From positions 10,566,417-10,630,416 of the forward strand of contig NW_024041039.1 of assembly GCF_014851395.1 (NCBI RefSeq): a stretch of 64,000 nt of DNA, in the 5' to 3' direction. This document shows positions 19,971-31,965 of the stretch, piece after piece. The DNA is from Micropterus salmoides. Lineage: Eukaryota > Chordata > Actinopteri > Centrarchiformes > Centrarchidae. Within the stretch, counting starts at the first letter, position 1, and each line of letters begins with the position of its first letter. A program made the translations under genes and the position numbers. A model generated the notes under the pieces. The model saw nothing but the letters and a program-made list of their open reading frames with translations. It was not told where the DNA came from and did no database searches.

Positions 19971-22364
19971 TTGTGTGAGGTAGATCGCCGCTGGGGTCAG
20001 AGGTTGATGGCTTGTGGGGTCGGTCAGCACTGATGTGTCTGCGGCAAGCCACATGTCTGAGCGTCCACAGGAAGTGAGGGCGCATGCAAGGGGCGCGCAT
20101 ACAGGAAGGCGCTTTGTTGTCGCTCCCTGCCAGGAAAGAACTATTGTTAAAAGTACCCGGCTGTGTTTTTTATCTGAAGGCCTTGTTTACTCCTGCTTTG
20201 TCTGTAATCTCAGGCCCCTCGCTCCTGTACCTCCCACCGCTGGCACTCTGCCACACATTTGTCTTGCAGCTCTCGTGTTTTTCAGATAGTGGCTTACTTT
20301 CACACTGTGGGAACAATTGTTGCAACACTTGAGTGCCTGCTATCTGAATTGGATTAAAGGTTTGTTTGGAGCTTGATAACACCCACTACAACTGATATGA
20401 TGGGAATACATATGAGTAAAAGCGGCCTGTGACAATACCTGTGAATTTAAAGGTGGAAGCGGGGCATGAGAGGCAGATTATAAAGGGAAGAATGGAAAGT
20501 AAAAGTGCTTTCAAATGAGTTCTCAGATCCTTAAAAGCAGTATTAAAAGCAGTGACCTCGGCATTGAAGCTGTACTTACATCTTGTTTTTGTTCTGATTA
20601 ACGATATCGTCCCGTGAGGAAAGAAATCAGACATGTTTCATTGTCCTTTACCAAGAAACACAACAACCTCCACTCTTAAAAAACAAAAGCTCCCTATAAC
20701 CAACGGGTGCTAAACAGATTTATGACCACTAACTGAAGGACTAGTTCAACACCTATATGGTTCATTTGTTTTATTTGAGGAACATTTCGTTGTTCCATGT
20801 GGCTCTTGTTAGTTTCAACTTTGGTTTTTAATTCCAAAAGACTTTTGGTGTTGTAGTGATCCAGTAGTGTAGGGTAACGATGGTGTTGTAGCTATGATGT
20901 TGTCTATGAGTTAGACACATTAAGAGCTCAATATGATCCTCTGATACATTTAATTTATAACATTTATTTATTTATGTTCTTCCTTACAGTGCTTCTCTAC
21001 AGTGGTGGAACAGTTAAGTTAAAATGGCACAAGTTCACTTACAAAACTATGCTAATGTACAAAATCACCAAAAAGCTTATTTCCAAAGAACATTTCTTGC
21101 TAGCAGACCCCCCCCCCGAGATCCTCTCCTATGACATTCTTTCTCTTTACCATCAGAGTGTATGCTCTGTGGCCCTGCAGCCCTGCTCAAATCCCCCTCA
21201 GTCTGCCTTCAATAGAAATGGAAATTTGAGGCCCTCCCCTCCCGCGGCTCCCCGTCTCCTTGCTCCACTCCCCCAGAATGAGCCAGGATGTTTTGAGAAG
21301 TGGGATATTGCTCCTAATGGATTCCAAACACCACAAAAGTTTATTAGGAAGCAGGGCATCGTAAAAGTAGGAGGTGGAGGGTAGGAGAGGATGGGGGGTG
21401 TGGGAGTGGGAGGATAAATTCTGTTTTGTTTTGTTTTTGCAGAATTTTCATTTTTACTCCCCTCTGTTGTAGGAAATTAACATTAACCTGTGTTTAGCTG
21501 AGTACAGCCAGGTGCTCTTTTTCTTCACCTAACGTTTCAGACATTACTAACACAGTGAAGATAGACGCTGTTCCATAGGCCACATAATGTAGCACTGTCC
21601 TTAACAAAAAAAAAGTGGAATTTCCCAATTCTGAGAACTGGTGTGTCTAAATGTATTGTGATTCTTCGCATAAAGAGAACTATGCAACAGTGTTTGTCAG
21701 TATGGACTGGAACTCCTTACATGATGAGACTAGTGATATTCTTTATTTTTCTTATTGTCAAAAATTCCTGTAAAAATCTCCTAGACCAACAATGAATTGA
21801 TCTGAATAACATGTATTGTCTGTGTATCCAAAGCTTGTTATGCAGTAGCTTATTTCTTTGTGCCATAGGGCTCTACTGGGTGACATGTTCCTTCACCATC
21901 ATTAATGTTGGCACTGTAGTTTCTTTTGATCCCACATACAGCTGCTGTAAATACTCCACATTTGCATCAATCCTCAAACAAATGCACTAATTATTCCTGT
22001 TTGAGCAATGTTTGCAAAGTACAGTGCCCAACTGTTATTAATTAAAAAATGGGCATGAGTGAAACAGACAGGGTAGGAAAGTCAAAAAGTATTGAGAGAC
22101 AGACTAATGTATTGTTGTTGTATAAATATTGCTAACTTAATATAGTGTCTCTGCAAATGATTAAAATGGTGGTCCCAAGCCAAAAGGTCACATTGTGAGT
22201 AAAAAAACGTTCATCAGCTGTGTTTTTGAATATGTTCATGTGCCAAAATATTCCCCAAAACATTTCCCTAAATACATTATGTAATTTGTGTTTGTTTCTG
22301 ACTCAGGATTCATCTCATCATCTCCGCACATTCGCCCGCCATGACATGTCTTTTCAATCTGTGA
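19971..22364. other. 2.4 kb with no gene seen
   Basis: Overlapping frames at 20014-20289, 20084-20332 and 20974-21384 have no domain. A C run lies at 21109-21117 and a G-rich tract at 21360-21410. The stretch 21200-21350 is repeat-free and GC-richer, but no splice pattern supports an exon. Confidence 0.45.
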
Positions 22365-22640
22365 TGCAGACGGTTAGCTTAGCTTAGCATGAAGACTGAA
22401 AACAGCGTGAAAAAAGCTAGCCTGTCTTAGTCCAAAAGTATTGGTTAAACAAAATGAGATCTAATATGTTAATTAGTGTGGATTAGAGGATTTTTACCTA
22501 TGAACGGCGCCAAGTCTTCCAGTCTTTATGCTAAGCTAACCAGCTGCTAGCTGTAGCTTTATACAGACAGGTAAGAGAGTAGTACCGATCTTCTCATCTA
22601 ACTCTCAGCAAGAAAATGAATTTCCCAAAATTTCTTTCAC
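22365..22640 (+). repeat. Family M copy
   Basis: TCCAGTCTTTATGCTAAGCT followed by AACCAGCTGCTAGCTGTAGC, then CGATCTTCTCATCTAACTCT and TTTCCCAAAAT, follows the family M order. The left part (TTAGCTTAGCTTAGCATGAA) may be an extra rearranged piece. Confidence 0.65.
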
Positions 22641-23454
22641 ATATTCACATAGTTATTTATGAGCTCATTGCCCATCTTTTAGATCGTGAATATAAAAGTA
22701 AACCTCTTAAATGCTCTTGAGAATTTGTGTGTGTTTGTGTGCAGTTGAATGTGTGTGCACATGTGCCTCTGCGGGGCTATGCGTGTAGACATCCAATGAA
22801 AGCGAATGGAAAATGTGGAATTAGATTGAATGCCTTTGCAGTGTGTTGGCTTGTGTGTTGAAGCAGTTTTCCTTGATGTGTGTGTGTGCGTGCGTGCATG
22901 TGTGTGCGTGTGTGTGTGCATGTATTCATGGGCTCCTCTTGGCTGGGTCCATCCTTGCGTCAGAGGCCCTAATCTGGTCCTCTCCTCACAAAGCCTCTCT
23001 TTGATGTGCTTCTCTTTCTGCTGCTTCCTGCCATGTTCAAATAAAGCTTCACAATCAAATTGAGTCTGCCTCCACTGAATGCATTAGTGTTTAATAGCGT
23101 TATTGATCAGGCTAGAATAATTCTACAAGTCCCTCTCTCAATTCTTCCCCGCCTCGAGGCTAAACCCCCCGTCTTGGCCTCAGAAGTGGAGCAGTGAGTT
23201 GAGGAGTCCTGGAAGGAACAAATACCCTCCAATGACTTTCCTTCTCAATGGGTGATATGAGGTTCTTTACAGAAAAGGTGGGATTGCATTTGTGGTTTCC
23301 TGCTTGATCCTTTAATCCTTTGGTCTCTTTTCTTAGACAACAAAACGTAATTTAATTCCTCAAATCCTTATTGTGCCCAGCCAGTATTAGCAATAGTGGT
23401 ATAAGTCACTTGTTGAATTGCAGAAGACATCTTGGACTGGGCAGTTAGACGACT
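22641..23454. other. No gene seen; TG microsatellite inside
   Basis: TG-rich repeats with TGCG/TGCA interruptions lie at 22720-22760 and 22878-22922, and their HTHTHT peptides are artefacts. The rest appears unique. Confidence 0.5.
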
Positions 23455-23600
23455 ACTTAGACATTTTGGGAAATATGCTCATTTGCTTTCTTACTGAGAG
23501 TTGGATGAGAAGATTGATACCACCATGTACAGCAAATATGTAGATGGTTAAATTGACTACAAATGGGGGGAAACAGCTTGCTTGGCAGGTAAAAATAAAC
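23455..23600 (-). repeat. Family M fragment, reverse orientation
   Basis: TTAGACATTTTGGGAAATAT, then GAGAGTTGGATGAGAAGATT followed by GATACCACC, is the reverse complement of the family M terminus at 46430-46496. It stops just before the nested element at 23609. Confidence 0.6.
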
Positions 23601-23608
23601 ACCACCAG

Positions 23609-25117
23609 CATGGTTGGGGAGTAATGGATTACATTTAATGGCGTTATGTAATCAGGATACAAAAAAATGTAACTGTATTCCGTTACAGTACAGAAAAAAT
23701 AGACGTAATCAGATTACAGGTACATTAAATCGGGGATTACTCAGAGGGATTAAGCAGAAATTTCCAGAAACAGAAAACGCTGTGCTATTCGCCTCCATAG
23801 GCCTATATGTTTTTTATATACAGTCCATGGTAAAAACCCAAAGCAAGGGAGGGATGTGTTGCAGACATTGATTGGCGTTTACAGTCGCCAGTAGCGGCAA
23901 ATGTGTGTTTACGCCTCCACCCCATCATGCTGACTCTGTGCGGACTGGCTATAGGTCCCAGTGAGTGAACATGGCAGCTGGACCAGGACCGAGCACTGAG
24001 GCCAGTTTGACCACTGGGGGTACAGTACGAATGTGGTTTTCTTGTCGGTGTTCTGACGATCTATGCTACCTTGTCGAAAATGCTACCGTAGTGCAAATTG
24101 ACAGCAGAGACTATCGAGTCGCTCTGCCCTATCGAAAAATGCTACCTTATGTGTTCCCTTTTTCAATCCCATTATAACTCTCACAGTATTATGACATCTT
24201 CAGTTTTTTGATTATTATAACATCATTTCAGGGGCAGCGTATTCTGATAGACTAATATCCCCTATCAAATAATGCTCCCACTACAGAATCATTTGTGTCC
24301 TGTAAGGAGATGGGGAGCACATTGAAATACTATATTATGCCATCTTTATCTAAGATATCAGGGGTAGCGTATTCTGATAGACTAATAATGTTGTTGTTTT
24401 TTTATATTACTGACAGATATTGACTGATCAGCCTCTTTCTCGACAGCATTCCCAACAGCAAGGTTGCACAGATTTATGGGCGTGGAAACAGACCACGCTT
24501 GTGGGTCATACGCATGCGCAGAACCGCTAAGTAGCACATCTCGATAGGTAGCATAAATCGACAGAACACCGGCCCCAGAAATACTATGCTTTCAGCTTCA
24601 AATTGTTTTCATTGGATGCTAAATTAATACAAGTGCATAATGAGTAATCAAAACTGTAAAATGGTTTTCCAAATGACAAACTTAAATATCATCAAGAATA
24701 CCTACAAAACAATGTTTTTGTCATTGATGGGCGAGATACTGCCATAGTGGTGACATAGTGCAAAGCATATCATATAAAAACATTTAAATATGGATTGTGG
24801 GAATAAGAGATTTTGTTATTCTATGTTTCTCTAAAAATACACTGAGCAGAAAACACATCATTGATACTTCTCTTGTCTTCATTTGCCTATTAGAAGAAGA
24901 TATACTTTATTATATTTTTGTTATATTTTATTATTATTATATTTTATTGTTATATTTATTACATATTTGGCATTGAAGTAATCCAAAAGTAACTCAAACT
25001 AATCAGATTACATAAATTTTATTTTGTGGTACTTGGATTACGTTACTGATTACATTTTTAAACAAGTAATTAGTAATTGTACTGGATTACATTTTTAAAG
25101 TAACCCTCCCAACCCTG
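23609..25117. mobile_element. 1.5-kb TIR element (GGTTGGG...GGATTAC type), disrupted by a nested MITE
   Basis: The left end is CATGGTTGGGGAGTAATGGA followed by TTACAT. The right end, reverse complemented, is CAGGGTTGGGAGGGTTACTT, then an AT-rich stretch and another GTAATCC. Inner GTAATCAGATTAC motifs occur near both ends. ACCAG precedes and follows the element, but the duplication length is uncertain. The superfamily is not clear; I know this terminus type from fish genomes. No transposase is legible. The frame at 23965-24177 is only 70 codons. Confidence 0.7.
24046..24571. mobile_element. Nested 526-bp TIR MITE inside 23609-25117
   Basis: The ends CGGTGTTCTGACGATCTATG and, reverse complemented, CGGTGTTCTGTCGATTTATG are followed by CTACCT(T/A)(G/T)TCG(A)A motifs, giving inverted repeats of more than 40 bp. 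Inside is a tandem duplication of about 130 bp whose best-conserved 30-bp core (24228-24257 and 24358-24387) differs at one site. The family is unrecognised and no ORF is present. Confidence 0.75.
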
Positions 25118-25629
25118 ACCAGCACATGTAATCTGTACAAAAAACAAAGTATATGTGTCATTTTAGAAAAGCAAATGGAGTATCTGCTTGTTGTGTGACA
25201 ATGCATTTTGCTGCTGTGTATAGGTCTGTCTGTAGAGCACACGCTGGCCTTTTTTAATCATATGGTAGTCTGATTTGTTACAAATATCAGTACAATGAAA
25301 TCAAAATGATCTAAATACTGGGGCCATGTTTGGTCACAGCTATCAAAATAAAGCATGAAATAAAGTCTGATAAACACATTTGGATTAGCAGTTTAGCTAA
25401 AAAATTGTTGTCAGGTCACAGAATCTGATGGGTCACAGAATATAGTGTAACACTGACATATAAATACCCTGTATATGGGTAGGTGTTTTCCTTTGTGCAT
25501 TTAAAAAAAAATTCTGTCCTAAATATGCTATGAGAGATAATTGATACCACGCTGATATCTGTCAATTCAATATGTAGCCTGGAGTCTGTAAACAGGGAGA
25601 AACGGCTTGGCTCTTCCAAAGGTTTTGTA
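25118..25629. other. No gene seen
   Basis: AT-rich unique sequence. The 67-codon minus frame at 25416-25619 has no domain. Confidence 0.45.
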
Positions 25630-25868
25630 TGGATTAAAAAAACAAGATATAAATTGTTAATTTAGAGAGCTTTAGAGGTGCTGGAAGGTGGATTTTCTTA
25701 CCATGCAAGCTGTTACCCCTGCTTATAGTCTTTAAGCTAAGCTAACTGTCTCTTGGCTCCTGCTACATATTTACCGCACATACATGAAAGTAATATCACA
25801 GTTCTCATCTAACTCCAAGCAAGAAAGTGAATAAGTGGATTTCCCAGAATGTCCGACTGTTGCTTTAA
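25630..25868 (+). repeat. Family M copy
   Basis: AACAAGATATAAATTGTTAA, GAGCTTTAGAGGTGCTGGAA, AGTCTTTAAGCTAAGCTAAC, CATCTAACTCCAAGCAAGAA, and the end TCCCAGAATGTCCGACTGTT follow the standard order. Confidence 0.75.
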
Positions 25869-26994
25869 GTTATTTCTTTCCCCCCACAGATCATTTGCCC
25901 TGAGTCTACAAGATTGTGCGTTGAGAGAATTGGCGTCTCTGTTCCTCATCAGTGGACTCCTGACAGACGTGCTTTCCAGTCCCAATAATCAACCCAAGAA
26001 ATAAGGGGAGCTGTTTTCTCTCTGCTGCTGCTCAGTGGGAACAGAAAAGCACAGTGGGAAGGGGGTCGGGAGATGGGGGGGGGGGGGGGGGGGGGGGGGG
26101 TCGGGGAGTCAGCTGAAGATTGCAATTCTCTGAGACGTGCTCGGCCCCCACCTCCACGGCCTTCCCGGGCCAAGTTAGCCGTTAAATCCCCCCTTTCTTC
26201 TTACTGATGACCCATGAGTGATGTTGGGGAGGGGTCACAGGGTCAGCGGAGATGGTGGGGAGAAAAGGGAGCGGAGGGAATGATGATGACAAAGGTGGCA
26301 GTGGAGGGGGGGTTATACAAAGACAGGGCGAAGCCAGGCGATGAGGCGCACTTGTCTTTCCACTCATGTAATCCCTCCAATTTGGATTATTAAATCTAAA
26401 TCTGTGTTCCGGATTCATCAGATCCAACATTGCTCACAAATTACTCCCAGGTGTGTTGAGGACATTGCTGTGCATGAAGATGAGAACACAAACCAGCAGC
26501 ACTGCCGCTTATGGGTGCAATCACACACTATTGTACAGCTGGAAAAAAGTCTCAAGTAGTTAGTTATCAACAATAAGTTATACAATATGACTGTCGGGTA
26601 AAACTCACATCACTCCAATTTGAAGATTTCTTTGCTCCCTGGTGAATATTGAGAAACTTCTGGGTTGGGTTGAGTTTGTGAAACCAGACAAGCTGATAAA
26701 ACAAAACAAACAGTTATATAACGTCATACATTTGTCATCCAGTTGTCAGGCAGCTGTCAAGCTAAAAGCAAGTCTGTTTTTCTGGGCACCTGAAAAGGGG
26801 ATAGTATGCCAGGGCATGCTGATACTGTTGGTGTTACTTCCGTGATAGTTGTCACTGGGCATTGCATGTTCTAATGTGGTGTGGTCTTGGTGAAAAAATG
26901 CCTTGTGAAACTGAGAAATGAAAAAAGGACAAAACTAAAGTGAAAACGAGTGGGAGTAGTAGTGGTTTCAGTACCCTCTCTAAATGTTATGGGA
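25869..26994. other. No gene seen; contains a poly(G) run
   Basis: Apart from the G26 run at 26075-26100 this looks unique. The part 26340-26460 (TTTGGATTATTAAATCTAAA region) is AT-rich and repeat-free and could be tested for conservation. Confidence 0.45.
26075..26100 (+). repeat. Poly(G) run of 26
   Basis: A pure G homopolymer. The true length may be uncertain for sequencing reasons. Confidence 0.95.
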
Positions 26995-27150
26995 TTGAAT
27001 ATTACTGTATTCTGTATATAACCTTTAATTTAACCAGGTAAACCAAGATCAAGACCTCTTTTGCAACTTGAGTACAGCAGATAGAGAGAAAAAACAAACA
27101 TAGCCAGATGCCAGATATAAGAAAAGGACAGATCCATACAACACATCACA
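26995..27150 (-). repeat. LINE-derived repeat (TTTAACCAGG type)
   Basis: ACCTTTAATTTAACCAGGTA followed by AACCAAGATCAAGACCTCTT resembles the reverse complement of a common fish LINE 3' region. A related copy is at 30945. Confidence 0.5.
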
Positions 27151-27329
27151 GGCTTTTGATAAAACTGAATATAAAACTATTTCTTAACTTTAAATCTGCA
27201 TTAATTGATTTTTTTTGGGCCACTCTTGGAAAGCACAACAAGCTGTAAACACAACATTGACATATTATTAGCTTAAACTGGTAACTAATATTCACTGCTC
27301 TTTTACCTCTTTTTCTGTCCAGTCCTGAC

Positions 27330-27480
27330 CTTAAGCTTCCAAATGCTCCACTATGTTCACCAGCTAGCTGCTAACATTGGCTCTCTGTGGTTTGGTGCTA
27401 AGCAGGTAGTGTACAGTCAGTTTTTAGAGATTTTTCACTGAAAACAGCTGCCTGCTGTGGCCAAAAACGAGACTGCACAG
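27330..27480 (+). repeat. Fragment probably of the ATTCATCAGGTG family
   Basis: CTATGTTCACCAGCTAGCTG, then GCTAAGCAGGTAGTGTACAG and GAAAACAGCTGCCTGCTGTG, are familiar modules of the repeat whose longest copy here is at 11725. The link is from memory of the family. Confidence 0.4.
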
Positions 27481-29134
27481 TTATTCGATCCATTGTTAAT
27501 ATAAAAAAATATTGATCAGTGCCGCTTTCAAGATGTTAAACATCCAATTTCCAAGGTGTGCTGTCACTTTATAAGACTACAAACACAAATACATGTTCAT
27601 ATTTTTTTTTATTTAGCAGTTGAATTTCAGCCAACATCTCTGCAGGCTGCTGCTTTGACTACATAATACATATTGTCAAATGCATTGACTATATGTATTA
27701 TGAACTCAACACAATTGAACTCAACATAAAGAATATAATTACATTTTCATTACTTGCGAGATACAATAAATATGTGGTGCTAGTGGTGAATTGAGGCAGG
27801 AGTGAATTGGACTTCTTATTTCAACCTTGTCTTTATCTGAACATTGAAACCACCCTTTGACTTCCTGCCCCTGTTTGTCTGTGCTCGTACGATCCAGGGG
27901 ACTGGCACACCTCAGCCAATAGAATCAATGCCAAGGTGAACTGCGGCACACCCAGAATGCCTTCTAGTATTTATTGAGATGAGTATCTATTCTTAGAGCT
28001 TGCTTAGCATGTGAGCTAATGTGTTCGTGTTGTCTAGATGTTGTCTCTTTTTAGCCAAAATGGCCTCTTTTCCACAACAAGGTCACACAAGGATAGCAAG
28101 AACAGATTTTTCCATTTTTCTCACCTTTTTCCTAAATAAGATGCATGTGGCTCTTTTTGGAAGGGGACAATTTGTGTTTTTGGCTACAGTTAGGAAGAAG
28201 AAGTAAACAAGAGCTTTGAGTGTTATGTTACAAAGACTTTTGGTTTATCTGAGTGTTTTCAAACGCCATTTTGCTCTGTTGGTAAAATCTCTGCCTCATT
28301 CGATTTCTTTCAACATTAGCGCTGTGATCACTGTTGTTGTGGTTAATAAAACTGCTCCAACTGCTGAATCACCATCAGGAAACTAAACAGCTACAATACA
28401 ACTGTTTTTATTAAACGCACCAGATTTCCATGTAATCCTGAGTCGTTTTCACCCTCCATCATGGCCGTTGTTGTGGTAAACTGCTCTGGTGAAACATAAT
28501 TCCAATAACTCATTACTCACATACAAGAAAAAAAATCAGTTAACCATCCTTTTCCAACTGACCACAACTGACAGCCATATAATTAGACAGTGCCAAATCC
28601 TAACTGCACCGAGAAGATTTGAATGCAGCAAAGCGTTTCGCCCGGAGCGCTCCCTGAAGCGAAGTCGAAACGATGCCAATAACACATTCCAGTGTCAGTA
28701 GCATGAGCAATAGTTGAAAATTGAATACACTGTAAAGACAGAGAGAAAGGACAGAATGAGCAAGAGTGGGGGAAGGGAAAGATGAAGAGGACAGAGAAGT
28801 ATTCTCTACACAGCAGGGTGTCTCATATTTTAGGGCCCTGTTGAATTGAGCCCAGTGTCTCGGGTGCTAGCGCAGCACTGCCGGGGTCAACACTTCAACG
28901 CTGTGACTGATGGAGCGTGAAATCCGGATGAGTGCACCTGTATCTCCCAAATCCTGTTATTGTCTAAACAGAGTGGTGGTTGTGGGGGTGTTTTATGTGC
29001 ATGTGTGTGTTCTGTTTTGTAGATTTTGAAAAGTGGGGACAGTGGAGAGGATTTAGATGTAGACGCAATACTGAAACCAAAATACAATATGAAAAAGGGA
29101 CTTTCACTTTGGTTTTCCAAACTCTCCTGCCATT
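27481..29134. other. 1.65 kb with no gene seen
   Basis: The frames at 28021-28206 and 28489-28701 are short and domain-free. The T run at 27602-27610 is trivial. 28860-28935 is GC-richer, without an exon signature. Confidence 0.45.
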
Positions 29135-29290
29135 AGTACCAATACGTTAGTTAGCTAGGAACTTTATTGGCCACAAAGTGGAAAATTGCCTTTGGTTTCA
29201 CCACACAGTATACACTAAAAAACCAATGAATTTAAGATTGGCATCAAGAATGAAACATTAACAAACATGGCTTTAAAAAAGAACAGATTC
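29135..29290 (+). repeat. Interspersed repeat fragment (AACTTTATTGGCCACA type)
   Basis: AGCTAGGAACTTTATTGGCC, then AAATTGCCTTTGGTTTCACC and AATGAAACATTAACAAACAT, then GGCTTTAAAA resembles an abundant fish repeat. ATGGCTTTAAAAA recurs at 31129. Confidence 0.45.
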
Positions 29291-30944
29291 TGTAAAAAAT
29301 CATTTAAAAGGGCGACATTTAGTTAGTGATAAAGGCATAACGAGGCAATGCATTAGACTTTGGTAAAACAACAACAAACACAATGCGGTATAGCAGGATA
29401 TTATTTTGAATTGCACAGGTTTAATTGTTTTTATAACTAAATGGTTCACATGGTCAGATAACTTGCCAGAATAGAAAATATGTTTATCCCATCATACGTT
29501 ATTACTCATTATGCTGCAATGATGAATGTAGCTATTCCTTTTTTCACTGCTTTTTTTGTCACTATTTTACTATTCACACAAGTATGTGGTAATATTTCAC
29601 CACTCTTAGTACAAAAACACAACTATAAGTAAATCTGACAATGACTGAATACATTAAAGCACCTAGAAAAACATGTTTCACATTGAAACACCTGTATGGA
29701 GTCTTGCACTTAGAGTTTTGATACACTGCACCATACTATTGATAAAACCCTGTAAAATCACGAAAAGTGCAAATGTCCATCTCTTACTAGACATGTATGA
29801 TTTCAGCAGCATAGACACAGTCAGGAGTAAGTCAGCATAGTGAGCTTCTTGGCCAACCTCTGAACTTTATCTCAGTGATGTGGTTTTGAAGAGCTCTTCT
29901 GGATGTCATGTCATCTCTCTCTGCATTTGTTCTATCTCTGTTTAATCTTTCACACTTTCTTTTGTGTCATTTGTCATCTCCTGTTTGTCGTTTTCCGACC
30001 ACATCACACTAGCCGACCGCAGAGCGCAGCACCCGGTGCATCATGGCTATTCTGGGCCGTCTTTAAGCCTTCCAAAGGAAGTCCTACGTTTTTGGCCTTG
30101 ACCACTGGCCTCTCACGAGATGTTCTCCATATGTGGTTTGATCTTTTCAAATGTGCTGACGCTTCTTCACCTACAGACAGCAGACCACAGCTTGAAACTC
30201 ATGATGTGTGGGAGGCCCATTGCACCAGGACACAGGTAGACAGACAAAGAAAGTTACAGCAGTAGTGTTTTAATATTGAGGCTTTGGCCAAAAGTTAAGA
30301 TATTTAATCAAATAAGTTAAATTTTTTATAAAGAACGAATACTTTAGTCTCTTTGTTTCGGAGTTACTTATTCGTTCCCTGTGTGCCATCATAGATATCT
30401 TGTAGGTCACTGTAGGCAAATCTGGGGCTAGGAGAGTCTTCTCAGAGCATTTTGACAGCGAAAGTGGGGCAGATTTTGATCAGAAAATCAGATAATGTTG
30501 GCACCGAGCAGACAGCAGTGGAACAAAATGTCAATCCACACCCACAGAAACCACTGCATCGAAAAAAACAAAGCAAACAAAAACCAATACTGTCCAGCAG
30601 TAGTCAAAACAAACACATTTAGCATATATCTGCCAATAAACAAGCTAACATATTATTTTATAGCCTGATATTATTTCCTATAAAAAGATAAAAAATTCCT
30701 CCTTGAAACTGAAATATGTCGTGTTTTGTAGATTAACATATATTGTTATTATATCCACATGTATGTGTGTATTTATAGTGGTTGGAGACTGCTGCTATTA
30801 AGCAATGATGATCAGGTTAGTCAGGTTGCACCTGTCTGTTTGACAATGCTAATACCATCTAACATCATTGCGATAAATTCACTGATTCACAATCTGGACT
30901 GTAGATGACATACACAAAACAATGTTGTATTTTTTGTTATTTAA
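29291..30944. other. 1.65 kb with no gene seen
   Basis: A 120-codon frame (29903-30265) begins with a hydrophobic stretch that mimics a signal peptide, but it has no homology I can recognise and no splice or promoter context. The rest is AT-rich. Confidence 0.45.
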
Positions 30945-31015
30945 CCAGGAAAGAAGTCACTTGAGATAAATTATCTTTTACAATAGCGACCTAGAGTAGT
31001 TAACACATAGTCATA
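30945..31015 (-). repeat. LINE-derived repeat (TTTAACCAGG type)
   Basis: TTATTTAACCAGGAAAGAAG, then AATTATCTTTTACAATAGCG followed by ACCTAG, is the same type as 26995-27150. Confidence 0.5.
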
Positions 31016-31228
31016 CAAGACATGACATGAAAGAGAGCGTGGCTATTTAACACAGTATCTTGATAATCAAATATAATAGGTGTTAGAAACAGGAGAAAGA
31101 TTTCAGGTAACAGCAAATTTACCAAGAATGGCTTTAAAAATAAAAAAGATACATATAAATGCTATGCAGCATATTCTAGTTAAACATGGAAACTACAGTG
31201 ATGAGTTTCTGATCCTACAAAAGAGGAC

Positions 31229-31804
31229 TAAAGGCCCATTTATACTCCTGCGTAGGGTCTATGTGCGTACCTACGCCGTAGGCTACGCACCTAGCCATGC
31301 ATTTATACTTGTGCGTATGTGTGTACATCATTCTGCAATTACACCCCCAAACGCTAGTCAGCAGTAGCACTACAGCATCCACTGTGTTGACTTTTGCTGG
31401 CCGAGCAGACTAATTTCTGGTTTAGCGCTCCGCTAATGTAAATGGGGGTAAATTTTAAACGTGCGGCTGGTGTTGCCTTTTCACATGTTACCGACCGAAT
31501 GGATCACATTCTGATAGCGAAACGAGTCATTTCGCTCGGGTTGCAACAGTCAAATATATTGATTCACTGTGTTACAGCCGCCATTTTGGCCGCTAGTAAA
31601 TGTTACTTCAAAGGGCGGGGTACTTCTGGTCAGCTCAGAGGCATTGCGAGGCTACCCAGCCGACCAATCACAGAGCTTACGGTCCGTGTCGACTCGATGT
31701 GTAGTTACATTTTGGAGGAGGTGCACGTCAGGCGATGGCGTAGCCTCTGCGTAGCCCCGTAGCCTACGCCGTCTATTTGAAGCAGAAGTATAAATTGCAC
31801 TTAA
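31229..31804. mobile_element. PIF/Harbinger-like element, TAA duplication
   Basis: The body is 31232-31801 (570 bp). The ends are AGGCCCATTTATACTCCTGC and, reverse complemented, AGTGCAATTTATACTTCTGC: 17 of 22 positions match when extended to 22. TAA is present at 31229-31231 and 31802-31804. Sub-terminal TACGCCGTAGGCTACGC-like motifs occur at both ends. A 106-codon frame (31442-31762) lies inside; it has no legible transposase motif but might be a relic. Confidence 0.6.
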
Positions 31805-31839
31805 GAGTCTACAGTTGTTCTAGCAGCATTGTGAGGCTG

Positions 31840-31965
31840 TAGTTTGGTACTGTGGTGCTATTAGCTAAATGCTAACATTTGCACAATGACAATGCTAACA
31901 TCCTGACATTGCCATCCTGAGAGCTATGCTGCTACCGTGGCTAATAATTTGGAGATGAATGGTAG
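31840..31965 (+). repeat. Interspersed repeat S fragment
   Basis: ATTAGCTAAATGCTAACATT, CATCCTGACATTGCCATCCT and ATGCTGCTACCGTGGCTAAT are modules of family S (see 18495-18912). Confidence 0.5.

Noticed and set aside
29903..30265. 120-codon frame with a hydrophobic N-terminus like a secreted protein
   Set aside because: The hydrophobic part reflects T-rich DNA. No exon partner, no domain and no conserved cysteine pattern.
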